This document shows positions 46,366 through 54,256 of a DNA stretch of 64,000 nucleotides, in pieces (the stretch's first letter is position 1; each line of letters starts with the position of its first letter). The position numbers and the translations under genes are program-made. Origin of the DNA: Streptomyces sp. RPT161 (GTDB taxonomy: Bacteria > Actinomycetota > Actinomycetes > Streptomycetales > Streptomycetaceae); the NCBI RefSeq assembly GCF_027533845.1, contig NZ_JAPZVN010000007.1, forward strand, positions 1 through 64,000. The letters are read 5' to 3'. The notes under the pieces were generated by a model. The model did no database searches. It worked only from the letters and a program-made list of their open reading frames with translations, and had not been told where the DNA came from.

Positions 46366-47699
46366 CCAGCGGTGTACACCGCGCCAGGAAGCGGATGCAT
46401 CTGGCCGCGCACTTCCCCGGTGTCAACAACACCACCGTCTGGCAGGACCCGCGCTCGGGGAGCCAGATCGACTTCTCCTCCTTCCAGCACCTGGCCGAGA
46501 CCGCCGAGCGCGGCACCTTCGACTTCTTCTTCCTCGCCGAGGGGCTCCGGCTGCGGGAGCACAAGGGCCGCATCCACGACCTGGACGTGGTCGGCCGGCC
46601 CGAGGCGATCAGCGTGCTCGCCGCGCTCGCCGCCGTCACCGAGCGGCTGGGGCTCGCCGCCACGGTCAACGCCACCTTCAACGAGCCCTACGAACTCGCC
46701 CGCAGGCTGGCCTCCTTGGACCACCTCAGTGAGGGGCGCGCGGCATGGAACGTGGTGACCTCCTCCGATGCGTTCACCGGGGAGAACTTCCGGCGCGGTG
46801 GATATCTTGACCGCGCGGACCGCTATACACGGGCCGCCGAATTCCTTGCCACCGCACGGGAGTTGTGGGACTCCTGGCCGCTGGACGAGGAGCCCAGGCC
46901 GTTCGTACACCACGGCCGGCACTTCGACATCCACGGTGAGTTCACCGTGCCCCGCTCCCCGCAGGGCCACCCCGTGGTCATCCAGGCGGGCGACTCCGCC
47001 GAGGGCCGCGAGTTCGCCGCCTCGGCCGCCGACGTCATCTTCACGCTGCACGGCACGCTGGAGGCGGGACGCGCCTTCTACGCGGACGTCAAGGGCCGCC
47101 TCGCGCGGTACGGGCGGCGGCCGGAGGACCTGAAGATCATGCCCGGGGTGACCTTCGTGCTCGGGGACACCGACGCCGAGGCGGCGGAGAGGGCGGTCGA
47201 GATCCGCCGCCAGCAGGTCTCCGGGCAGACCGCGATCGTCTTCCTGGAGCAGGTGTGGGGGCGCGACCTGTCCGGATACGACCCGGACGGCCCGTTCCCC
47301 GACGTCGATCCGGAGCCGGAAGGCCAGGTGACGATGGGCCGGGTACGGCACGGAGACCGGCTGGCGACCGCCGCCAAGTGGCGCGAGATATCCGAGCAGA
47401 AGCAGTTGTCTATACGGGAGACAGTCATCGAGGTGACCGGACGCCAGTCCTTCATCGGTACGCCGGAGACGGTGGCGGGTGCGCTGGACGAGTTCGTACA
47501 GACCGACGCCTGCGACGGCTTCATCCTGGTGCCGCACCTCACCCCCGGCGGACTCGACGAGTTCGTGGACCGCGTGGTCCCGCTGCTGCGCGAGCGCGGT
47601 TCGTTCCGTACGGAGTACGAGGGCAGCACACTGCGCGAGCACCTCGGGCTGCGGCAGCCCGCAGAGTCGGAGGATGGTACCGGATTGGACAACCACTGA
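46362..47699 (+). CDS. NtaA/SnaA/DszA-type FMN-dependent monooxygenase
   Basis: A 445-residue monooxygenase of the NtaA/SnaA/SoxA(DszA) group, using reduced FMN from a separate reductase. Blocks are AAHFPGVNNTTVWQDP, FQHLAETAERGTFDFFFLAEGL, HLSEGRAAWNVVTSSD, RRGGYLDRADRYTRAAEF, PQGHPVVIQAGDSAEGREFAA and TLREHLGLRQP. The ATG overlaps the previous stop (ATGA). Members act on nitrilotriacetate, sulfones and pristinamycin precursors. No reductase or transporter gene is adjacent. Rare codons ATA, ACA and CTT occur. Confidence 0.9.
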   Translation: MTSGVHRARKRMHLAAHFPGVNNTTVWQDPRSGSQIDFSSFQHLAETAERGTFDFFFLAEGLRLREHKGRIHDLDVVGRPEAISVLAALAAVTERLGLAATVNATFNEPYELARRLASLDHLSEGRAAWNVVTSSDAFTGENFRRGGYLDRADRYTRAAEFLATARELWDSWPLDEEPRPFVHHGRHFDIHGEFTVPRSPQGHPVVIQAGDSAEGREFAASAADVIFTLHGTLEAGRAFYADVKGRLARYGRRPEDLKIMPGVTFVLGDTDAEAAERAVEIRRQQVSGQTAIVFLEQVWGRDLSGYDPDGPFPDVDPEPEGQVTMGRVRHGDRLATAAKWREISEQKQLSIRETVIEVTGRQSFIGTPETVAGALDEFVQTDACDGFILVPHLTPGGLDEFVDRVVPLLRERGSFRTEYEGSTLREHLGLRQPAESEDGTGLDNH

Positions 47700-47764
47700 T
47701 ATCGCGTCAAAATCGGTCGGCGAACTGACGCCGGGGGCCGTGCCGACGGCCCCTACGGTTGGGA

Positions 47765-47784
47765 GGACATGCCATGCCATGTCC
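47765..47784. promoter_or_regulatory. Palindrome upstream of first S1 protease
   Basis: GGACATG and CATGTCC flank 6 bases, about 75 bases before the GTG at 47861. It is a candidate operator; no regulator can be named. Confidence 0.35.
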
Positions 47785-47860
47785 AAAAAGGCGCCCTTGT
47801 GCGGGAGTTGGGGCGTCCGGATACTCCGCGACAGCGCTCTCCACCGCACAGGAGGCATGA

Positions 47861-48952
47861 GTGAGGATCAAGCGCAGCGTCCACAACCGCCGCCCCGTCC
47901 ACCACCGCCCCCGACTCGAAAGACGTGCCCTCGCCACGGCCGTCACCTGCGCACTGCTGGCCGCCGGAGTCATCGCCCTGCCCGCCGCCGACAGCGCCGG
48001 GGCCGCCCCGGAGTACTCCGACGTGCCGGCCTCCGCCGCCGCCCTGGCCGGCGCCCTCGGCAGCACGGCGACCGCGGGCTCGTACTACGACAACGCCGAC
48101 CGGACCACCGTCGTCAACGTCACCTCCGAAGCCGCCGCGCGTTCGGTACGGGCCAGCGGAGCGCGGGCCCGACTCGTCAGACACAGCACGGCACAACTGG
48201 ACGCGGTGGGAGCGCGCCTGCGCTCCCTCGACATCCCGGGCACCGCCTGGTCGGTGGACCCGCGCAGCGACCAACTCGTGGTCAGTGCCGACCGTACGGT
48301 GAGCGGCGCACAGCTCGCCGCGCTGCGCGCCACCGCCACCCGGTACGGCGACGAGGTGCGGGTGCGGCGGGTGGACGGGCGGTTCGACCGGCTGCTCGCC
48401 GGCGGCGACCCCATCTACGGCGGCGGCTTCCGCTGCTCGGTCGGCTTCAACGTCCACAAGGGCGATGTGCGCTACTTCCTCACCGCGGGGCACTGCGGGA
48501 AGGTCGCCGCCCAGTGGTTCGCCGACCCCGGACAGTCCAAGCTGGTCGGCACCACCGTCGACTACACCTTCCCCGGCCACGACTACGCACTGGTGCGGTA
48601 CGCCAACGCCACGCCGTCCCATCCGGGGGCGGTCCGCGGCCAGGTGATCACCAGGGCCGCCGACGCGTACGTCGGCGAACCGGTCAAGCGGCGGGGCAGC
48701 ACCTCCGGCGTGCACAGCGGGGAGGTCACCGGGCTGAACGCCACCGTCGACTACGGCAACGGCGACGTCGTCTCCGGCCTCATCCAGACCGATGTCTGCG
48801 CCGAGCCCGGCGACAGCGGCGGCGCCCTGTACTCCGGGGACACCGCGCTGGGCCTGACCTCCGGCGGCAGCGGCAACTGCCTGCTGGGCGGTACGACGTA
48901 CTACCAGCCGGTGACCGAGGCCCTCGGCCACTACGGGGCGAGCATCGGCTAG
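47861..48952 (+). CDS. Secreted S1 protease (streptogrisin/alpha-lytic type)
   Basis: A 363-residue pre-pro-protease. It has a long positively charged start, a hydrophobic signal ([18 protein letters not shown]), a prodomain with the typical [23 protein letters not shown], and a chymotrypsin-fold domain from about residue 185. The triad is His211 (LTAGHCG), Asp241 (GHDYALV) and Ser319 (EPGDSGGAL). The Cys pairs flank the His (RCSVGF..HCG) and the nucleophile. The GTG at 47861 has GGAGG 7 bases upstream. Its closest match in the window is the protease at 50418. Confidence 0.93.
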   Translation: MRIKRSVHNRRPVHHRPRLERRALATAVTCALLAAGVIALPAADSAGAAPEYSDVPASAAALAGALGSTATAGSYYDNADRTTVVNVTSEAAARSVRASGARARLVRHSTAQLDAVGARLRSLDIPGTAWSVDPRSDQLVVSADRTVSGAQLAALRATATRYGDEVRVRRVDGRFDRLLAGGDPIYGGGFRCSVGFNVHKGDVRYFLTAGHCGKVAAQWFADPGQSKLVGTTVDYTFPGHDYALVRYANATPSHPGAVRGQVITRAADAYVGEPVKRRGSTSGVHSGEVTGLNATVDYGNGDVVSGLIQTDVCAEPGDSGGALYSGDTALGLTSGGSGNCLLGGTTYYQPVTEALGHYGASIG

Positions 48953-48963
48953 CGGTCACCACC

Positions 48964-49002
48964 GCCGACCGGTCGACTACCAGGAGTAGCCGACCGGTCG
49001 GC
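48964..49002 (+). terminator. Hairpin terminator after first S1 protease
   Basis: CCGACCGGTCGACTA pairs with TAGCCGACCGGTCGG (14 of 15) with a 7-base loop. Confidence 0.75.
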
Positions 49003-49106
49003 GGTGTGCGTCCCACTGACGGTTGCCGCCGTGAGGCGTACCGTGAGGTACGAGGACATCTCACGATGCCCGCGGTTGGCTGGTACGGCGACGGCAGGGG
49101 GCCGTG

Positions 49107-50084
49107 ATGGTCGTGGACGTGGTGTCGGCGGTGCTGGCGTTCGGCGTGGTGTACTTTCTCGCGGGCGCCCGCGTCATCCAGCAGTTCGAGCGCGGGGTGC
49201 TGTTCCGTCTCGGGCATGCGCACGAGAAGCTGCGCGGGCCCGGGTTCACCATGATCGTGCCGGTCGTCGACCGGCTGCGCAAGGTCAATCTGCAGATCGT
49301 GACGATGCCCATCCCGGCCCAGGAGGGCATCACCCGGGACAACGTCACGGTGCGCGTCGACGCGGTGGTGTACTTCAAGGTGCTCCACCCCCGCGACGCC
49401 ATCATCAATGTCGAGGACTACCGGTTCGCGGTGCTCCAGGTGGCGCAGACCTCGCTGCGTTCCATCATCGGCAAGAGCGATCTGGACGATCTGCTCTCCA
49501 ACCGCGAGAAGCTGAACGAGGGCCTGGCGCTGATGATCGACAGTCCGGCGCTCGGCTGGGGCATCCAGATCGACCGGGTGGAGATCAAGGACGTCTCGCT
49601 GCCCGAGACGATGAAGCGGTCGATGGCCCGGCAGGCCGAGGCGGCCCGGGACCGGCGGGCCCGGGTGATCAACGCGGACGCCGAGTTGCAGGCGTCGAAG
49701 AAGCTGGCGCAGGCCGCCGCGGCGATGTCCCATGAGCCCGCCGCCCTCCAGCTGCGGCTGCTGCAGACGGTGACGGCGGTGGCCGCCGAGAAGAACTCGA
49801 CGCTGGTGCTGCCCTTCCCGGTGGAGCTGCTGAGGTTTCTGGAGCGAGCCGCGCAGAACCCGCAGCAGGACGCGGCGGCTGCCGTGGCCCCCGCGTCGGC
49901 GCCCGCCGCGTCGTCCGTCGTGATGCCCGAGCCGTCCACGGCGAACGAGATCCCCGGCGAACCGCCCGGTGTGGAGCCGTCGGTTGAGGCGCAGCCCGCC
50001 GAACTGTCCGACGGCGAGCTGCCCGAGGTCCGGCTGGGCGAGGCCGAGCCGGACGCCGGAACCGTCACGGAGGACGGGAAGTAG
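49107..50084 (+). CDS. SPFH/band 7 (slipin-type) membrane protein
   Basis: The 325-residue protein has one N-terminal membrane segment (VVDVVSAVLAFGVVYFLAG). The SPFH domain follows (about 25-180): VIQQFERGVLFRLGHAHEKLRGPGF, QEGITRDNVTVRVDAVVYFKV and SIIGKSDLDDLLSNREKLN. A coiled-coil region, RQAEAARDRRARVINADAELQASKKL, leads to an acidic Pro/Glu/Ala tail. Such proteins assemble into membrane microdomains and scaffold or control proteases. It lies between two secreted proteases. No NfeD partner is adjacent. ATG 49107 or GTG 49104. Confidence 0.9.
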   Translation: MVVDVVSAVLAFGVVYFLAGARVIQQFERGVLFRLGHAHEKLRGPGFTMIVPVVDRLRKVNLQIVTMPIPAQEGITRDNVTVRVDAVVYFKVLHPRDAIINVEDYRFAVLQVAQTSLRSIIGKSDLDDLLSNREKLNEGLALMIDSPALGWGIQIDRVEIKDVSLPETMKRSMARQAEAARDRRARVINADAELQASKKLAQAAAAMSHEPAALQLRLLQTVTAVAAEKNSTLVLPFPVELLRFLERAAQNPQQDAAAAVAPASAPAASSVVMPEPSTANEIPGEPPGVEPSVEAQPAELSDGELPEVRLGEAEPDAGTVTEDGK

Positions 50085-50417
50085 GACCTGGCGCCCAGCC
50101 GTTGACCGTTAACCGGACACGGTCAGCGCTTATAGGACAGCGCTTACTGTCACAGGATTCTCACAGCTTCTTCATAGGTGGCCGATTCGTGGTGGTAGGG
50201 GCGGGGCTTTCGCGCGCCCAAAAGGGGTACGGGGGGCGATCCGCGTGTTCGTGGTGGGGGATTCCAGCCTTGGCGTAGACCGGAATTGGACCTTGCATGT
50301 CATCAAGTGGTATCGGGATACTCGTCGGCGCAGCTTGGCATGCACACGACTCATCCCTGCAACTCCTCCGGGCTCGGCCACCAGGTCGGCAGCCCAACCC
50401 CCCACAGGAGGTTCGAG
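50085..50417. other. Regulatory intergenic region before second S1 protease
   Basis: About 330 bases. They hold TGACCG...CGGTCA (50103-50125), a repeated CAGCGCTTA (50123 and 50137), three 11-bp direct repeats (50150-50178), and TTGCAT-18-GATACT as a weak promoter (about 50293-50322). AGGAGG sits 6 bases before the TTG start. No gene is seen. Confidence 0.55.
50150..50178. promoter_or_regulatory. Three 11-bp direct repeats, OmpR/PhoB-type site
   Basis: TCACAGG, TCACAGC and TCATAGG start at 50150, 50161 and 50172, exactly 11 bases apart. Direct repeats with this period are how OmpR/PhoB-family regulators bind. The form TCACAGC-n4-TCACAGC is the one known for mycobacterial PhoP. Confidence 0.55.
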
Positions 50418-51491
50418 TTGAGCAACCGGCGTATTCCCACCAGACGTATCGCCCTCGCCGGCGCGGGAGTTGCCGCGCTCGCGGCCAGCGCCATCCTGCT
50501 GCCCAACGCCAACGCGGCCACCGCCGCTCCGGCGGCCCTGAACCAGGCCACCGCCGTCAAGCTCGCTTCCACCCTCGCGACCCATCTGGGCGACCGTGCG
50601 GCCGGTTCGTACTACGACGCCCAGGCCAAGCGGCTCGTCGTCAACGTCACCGGCCCTTCGGACGCCGACGCGGTGCGCGCCGCCGGTGCGGTGCCCAGGA
50701 CCGTCAAGTACTCCACCGCCCAACTGCACGCCACCACGGTCACGTTGAACAAGCAGGCCCGCATACCCGGCACCGCCTGGTCGGTGGACCCGCGCAGCGA
50801 CAAGGTCGTGGTCACCGCGGACCCGACCGTGACCGGAGCCAACCGGAACAGGCTGGACAAGGCCGTCAGGTCACTCGGCGACAAGGTGACGTTCCGGCAG
50901 GCGAAGTCCCCGTTCAAGCCGTACATCCTCAGCGGTGACGCCATCTGGGGCAGCGGGGTGCGCTGCTCGCTCGGCTTCAACGTCACCAAGAACGGTGCCC
51001 CGTACTTCCTGACCGCCGGACACTGCGGCAACGCCTCGCAGACCTGGTCCGACAGCCAGGGCGGCTCCGAGGTCGGGCAGACCGTCGACTCGCAGTTCCC
51101 CGGCACGGACTACGCGCTGGTGCAGTACGACGACCCGAACAGCGACCACACCAGCGCGGTCGACACCTACGATGGCAACCAGCAGACGATCACCCACGCC
51201 GCCGACGCCACCGTCGGCGAGCAGGTGGAGCGCAGCGGCAGCACCTCGGGCCTGCACAACGGCTCGGTCACCGGACTTGACGCCACCGTCAACTACTCGG
51301 AGGGCACGGTCTCCGGCCTGATCGACACCAACGTCTGCGCCGAGCCGGGCGACAGCGGCGGTGCGCTGTTCGACGGCGACGCGGCCCTCGGTCTGACCTC
51401 CGGCGGCAGCGGCGACTGCACCTCCGGCGGTGAGACGTTCTTCCAGCCGGTCCCGGCGGCACTGAGCGCCGAGGGCGCGACCATCCCGTAA
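50418..51491 (+). CDS. Secreted S1 protease (streptogrisin/alpha-lytic type)
   Basis: A 357-residue pre-pro-protease, related to the one at 47861. The signal peptide is RRIALAGAGVAALAASAILLP to NANA. The prodomain has [23 protein letters not shown]. The protease domain has His202 (LTAGHCG), Asp231 (GTDYALV) and Ser313 (EPGDSGGAL). The TTG at 50418 has AGGAGG 6 bases upstream; the frame open to 50286 contains no homologous sequence. The long leader carries repeats suggesting two-component control. A hairpin follows. Confidence 0.93.
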   Translation: MSNRRIPTRRIALAGAGVAALAASAILLPNANAATAAPAALNQATAVKLASTLATHLGDRAAGSYYDAQAKRLVVNVTGPSDADAVRAAGAVPRTVKYSTAQLHATTVTLNKQARIPGTAWSVDPRSDKVVVTADPTVTGANRNRLDKAVRSLGDKVTFRQAKSPFKPYILSGDAIWGSGVRCSLGFNVTKNGAPYFLTAGHCGNASQTWSDSQGGSEVGQTVDSQFPGTDYALVQYDDPNSDHTSAVDTYDGNQQTITHAADATVGEQVERSGSTSGLHNGSVTGLDATVNYSEGTVSGLIDTNVCAEPGDSGGALFDGDAALGLTSGGSGDCTSGGETFFQPVPAALSAEGATIP

Positions 51492-51534
51492 GGACCCGCA
51501 CCATCCCCGAGCCCTTGTGATCCCCCCACCCGTC

Positions 51535-51573
51535 GAAGGCCGTCCGTGCGCACGTTGTGCGGGCGGCCTTCGG
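51535..51573 (+). terminator. Terminator after second S1 protease
   Basis: CGAAGGCCG and CGGCCTTCG form the base of a hairpin with further inner pairing. Confidence 0.7.
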
Positions 51574-51673
51574 CGTGCCGGGCGGCCCCTCGTGCGCGGT
51601 CCAGAGCTTACGGATCTGTGACGGTGGCCGTTTCCGCTGGTCACCGTGGGGGTACTGGTGGTCGAATCGAAAC

Positions 51674-52390
51674 ATGGGCAAGGACGGCAGCGGCGCACCC
51701 GTCGGGCGGCGGGTAGTGCTCGGCATGCTCGGGCTCGGCGCGGCGGGGGTGGCCGCCGGAGGGTATCTGCAGAACGGGCTGGACAACCTGCTGGCGTCCG
51801 TCACGGCCAAGGACCCGACCGGACTGTCCGGGCTGCTGCCCGGCGGCCAGGGCTTCCGCTTCTACTCGGTGGCCGACTCGATACCGCACCGCTCGGCCGC
51901 CGACTACCGGCTGACCGTGGACGGCCTGGTGGACCGCCCGACCACCTACACCCTGGAGCGGTTGCAGGCCATGCCGCGGACCCGGCTGGTACGGGACGTG
52001 CAGTGTGTGACCGGCTGGCGGGTGCCGCACTACGCGTTCACCGGGGTGCGGCTCGCCGACCTGCTGGCGGCGGTCGGTGTGCGGCCCGAGGCGAAGGCGC
52101 TCCGCTTCACCTGCTTCGACGGGGTGTACAGCGAGAGCCTCACCCTGGACCAGGCCGGACGGCCGGACATGCTGGTCGCCTACGAGATGGACGACAAGCC
52201 GGTGACCGCCGCGCACGGTGGCCCGGTACGGCTGTACGCCGCGCCCATGTACTTCTACAAGTCCGCCAAGTGGCTGTCCGGGATCACCCTCACCGACCGT
52301 GTGCAGCCCGGCTACTGGGAGCACTACGGGTACGACGTGGACGCCTGGGTGGGCCGGTCGAACGGACGCACCGATGTCCCAACCTCCTGA
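51674..52390 (+). CDS. Molybdopterin-dependent oxidoreductase (sulfite oxidase/MsrP-like)
   Basis: The 238-residue protein has an N-terminal twin-Arg-like segment (APVGRRVVLGMLGLGAAGVAAG), suggesting export or membrane anchoring by Tat. A single sulfite-oxidase-fold molybdopterin domain follows. The metal-binding Cys111 is in RDVQCVTGWRVP. YRLTVDGLVDRPTTYTLERL, GVRLADLLAAVGV and YFYKSAKWLSGITLTD are family blocks. The next gene, overlapping by 17 bases, encodes a cytochrome b, giving a pair like MsrP-MsrQ. The substrate (methionine sulfoxide, sulfite or another) is unknown. Confidence 0.87.
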   Translation: MGKDGSGAPVGRRVVLGMLGLGAAGVAAGGYLQNGLDNLLASVTAKDPTGLSGLLPGGQGFRFYSVADSIPHRSAADYRLTVDGLVDRPTTYTLERLQAMPRTRLVRDVQCVTGWRVPHYAFTGVRLADLLAAVGVRPEAKALRFTCFDGVYSESLTLDQAGRPDMLVAYEMDDKPVTAAHGGPVRLYAAPMYFYKSAKWLSGITLTDRVQPGYWEHYGYDVDAWVGRSNGRTDVPTS

Positions 52391-53006
52391 AGCCCTGCGC
52401 CGCTTCACCACCGCGGAGCGCTGGATCCACCGCACCACCGCCGTGTTGATGGGCATCGCGCTGATCACCGCCGCCTTCCTGTACCTGCCCGCGCTCGCCG
52501 AACTGGTCGGCCGCCGACGGCTGTTGGTGACCGTGCACGAGTGGACGGGGCTGCTGCTGCCGCTGCCCCTGCTCGCCGGTCTGGCCTTCCGGGCCGTCCG
52601 CGCCGACCTGCGCCGCCTGAACCGTTTCAACACGCACGACCGGCGCTGGCTGAGCGCCGCACTGCGGTACCGGACGGTCCCGCGCCCGGTCCCCGCGGGC
52701 AAGTTCAACGCCGGGCAGAAGCTGTACGCGGCCCTTGTCGCGGGGGCGGTACTGGTGATGCTCGGCACCGGCCTGATGATGTGGTTCACCCATCTCGCCC
52801 CACTGGTGTGGCGCACCGGTGCCACCTTCGTGCACGACTGGCTGGCGCTGGTCATCGCCATCCTGGTGCTGGGGCACATCTGGATGGCGGCCCATGACCC
52901 GGAAGCCCGCCGGGGCATGCGCACCGGCTGGGTGGCGCGGGCCTGGGCGCGTCGTGAACATCCGCTGTGGGAGAAGGAGTCACCCGGCGGCGAGCCGCAT
53001 CCCTAG
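52374..53006 (+). CDS. Cytochrome b561/FdhI-like membrane subunit
   Basis: The 210-residue protein has four hydrophobic segments. His residues placed for two b-type haems are seen in AERWIHRTTAVLMGIAL, LVTVHEWTGLLLPLPLLAG, TFVHDWLALVIAILVLGHIWMAAHD. It resembles formate-dehydrogenase gamma/cytochrome b561 membrane subunits and probably passes quinol electrons to the molybdopterin protein encoded just upstream. The ATG lies inside the previous gene, so the two are coupled. Its last 27 bases overlap the end of the converging acetyltransferase gene. Confidence 0.85.
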   Translation: MSQPPEALRRFTTAERWIHRTTAVLMGIALITAAFLYLPALAELVGRRRLLVTVHEWTGLLLPLPLLAGLAFRAVRADLRRLNRFNTHDRRWLSAALRYRTVPRPVPAGKFNAGQKLYAALVAGAVLVMLGTGLMMWFTHLAPLVWRTGATFVHDWLALVIAILVLGHIWMAAHDPEARRGMRTGWVARAWARREHPLWEKESPGGEPHP

Positions 53007-53534
53007 GTACTCCGTGCCGCCCGGCCCGGGCGCGCGCTGCCCGTCGGCCCGCCAGCCGTGGCGGGCGTAGAACGCCCGGGCACGGGCGTTGCGCTCCCAG
53101 ACGCGGAGCCGCCCGTACGGCGCACCCGCGTCCCGTAGCGCCGCCACATACGCCGCGTGCAACCGGCCGCCGATGCCCAACCCCCAACTACCGGGCCGCA
53201 CATGGATCTGGTACAGCTCGCAGACCCCCTCGTTCGGCGTCCCCATCGACAGCACCCCCACCACCCGCTCGCCACGCACCGCGCACAACGTGAGGTGCCG
53301 CCCGCCGCCGATCGCCTGCCGCCATCCGGCGATCCGCTGCGCGTGCTCGGCCGGGTCGGCGAACTCCGCGTCGGCCAGTCCGCCCGCGCGGTAGTACGCG
53401 GTACGCGCCTGGGTGTGCACATCGACCATGGCGTCCAGGTCGCCGATGGCCGCGGTCCTGATGACGGTCGCCGCATCCATGGCCGTCGAGACGCGAAGGT
53501 GGCGGACGGCGGTTCCATGCCGTGGCGGTGGCAT
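52980..53534 (-). CDS. GNAT-family N-acetyltransferase
   Basis: A GNAT domain begins TVIRTAAIGDLDAMVDVHTQA. The acetyl-CoA-binding region is LYQIHVRPGSWGLGIGGRLHAAYVAAL, and a C-terminal RLRVWERNARARAFYARHGWR follows. All are usual for the family. Acceptor unknown. The ATG at 53534 overlaps the stop of the upstream acetyltransferase (TGATG), which favours coupled translation. The ATG at 53480 (MDAATVIR) would give a more compact protein. The 3' end overlaps the cytochrome b gene by 27 bases. Confidence 0.82.
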   Translation of the reverse strand: MPPPRHGTAVRHLRVSTAMDAATVIRTAAIGDLDAMVDVHTQARTAYYRAGGLADAEFADPAEHAQRIAGWRQAIGGGRHLTLCAVRGERVVGVLSMGTPNEGVCELYQIHVRPGSWGLGIGGRLHAAYVAALRDAGAPYGRLRVWERNARARAFYARHGWRADGQRAPGPGGTEYLGMRLAAG

Positions 53535-54040
53535 CACCCGGCGGCGAGGTCCAGGCGCCAGTCGTTGCACCGCATGGTGCTGCCCGGGGGGTACTCGAAG
53601 TCGCACTCGCCCAGCAGCGAGAAGCCGAGCCCGCGGCACAGGGCGTTCGACGCCGGATTGCCGACGGACGGGAAGGCGTGGAGGTACCGGTGCTTCCGCT
53701 CCGCCCTGACCCGGTCCACGACCGCCGCCATGGCCGCGGCCGCTATGCCCCGCCGCTGAAACGGCGGCAGCACCCCCCAGCCGGTCTCGTACACGGTCCC
53801 CTCCCGCCACGGCCGCTCCCAGTACCCGACACTGCCGACCGGCTCGCCGTGCGGCAGCACCACCCGGAACATCCCGCCGGTCCGCACATACCGCTCGTGT
53901 CGTGCGAGGACCTGCTCCGCGCTCTCCGGGCCCCCGAGGTGCTCGGTCATCTCCGGTGCGTTGAGCCGCCGCAGCAGTTCGAGATCACCTTCTCCCCACG
54001 GCTCGATCCGCACCCGCACACCGCGAGTCCGCTCCGCCAT
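53534..54040 (-). CDS. GNAT-family N-acetyltransferase (RimJ/RimL-like)
   Basis: A 168-residue acetyltransferase of the RimJ/RimL-like type: VRIEPWGEGDLELLRRLNAPEMTEHLGG, VGSVGYWERPW, YETGWGVLPPFQRRGIAAAAMAAVVDRVR and NPASNALCRGLGFSLLGECD. The acceptor (a protein N-terminus, an antibiotic or a small molecule) cannot be told. It is divergent from dnaE2, with the LexA-like box in the shared region about 120 bases upstream of its start. Confidence 0.85.
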   Translation of the reverse strand: MAERTRGVRVRIEPWGEGDLELLRRLNAPEMTEHLGGPESAEQVLARHERYVRTGGMFRVVLPHGEPVGSVGYWERPWREGTVYETGWGVLPPFQRRGIAAAAMAAVVDRVRAERKHRYLHAFPSVGNPASNALCRGLGFSLLGECDFEYPPGSTMRCNDWRLDLAAG

Positions 54041-54160
54041 CTCGCCACCCCCGTCCGAACGCCGCCGCTGTGGGAGATCACATCACACGGGTCTGACATC
54101 GACTCCTCGCCGCCGGGATGTTTTGTCGCTTTCGCGGCTTGCGAACACCACACCATATGT

Positions 54161-54176
54161 TCGAACGGGCATTCGA
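54161..54176. promoter_or_regulatory. LexA (SOS) box upstream of dnaE2
   Basis: TCGAACGGGCATTCGA fits the actinobacterial LexA palindrome TCGAAC-n4-GTTCGA with one mismatch (A for G). It is about 80 bases before the dnaE2 start. Confidence 0.75.
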
Positions 54177-54256
54177 AATCTGGTTTAAGGTGGACCTGAG
54201 AAGGCCCGATGGGCGGAAGCGGAGGGAGGGGCGCGAGTGGGAAGCGGGAGGTGTGC

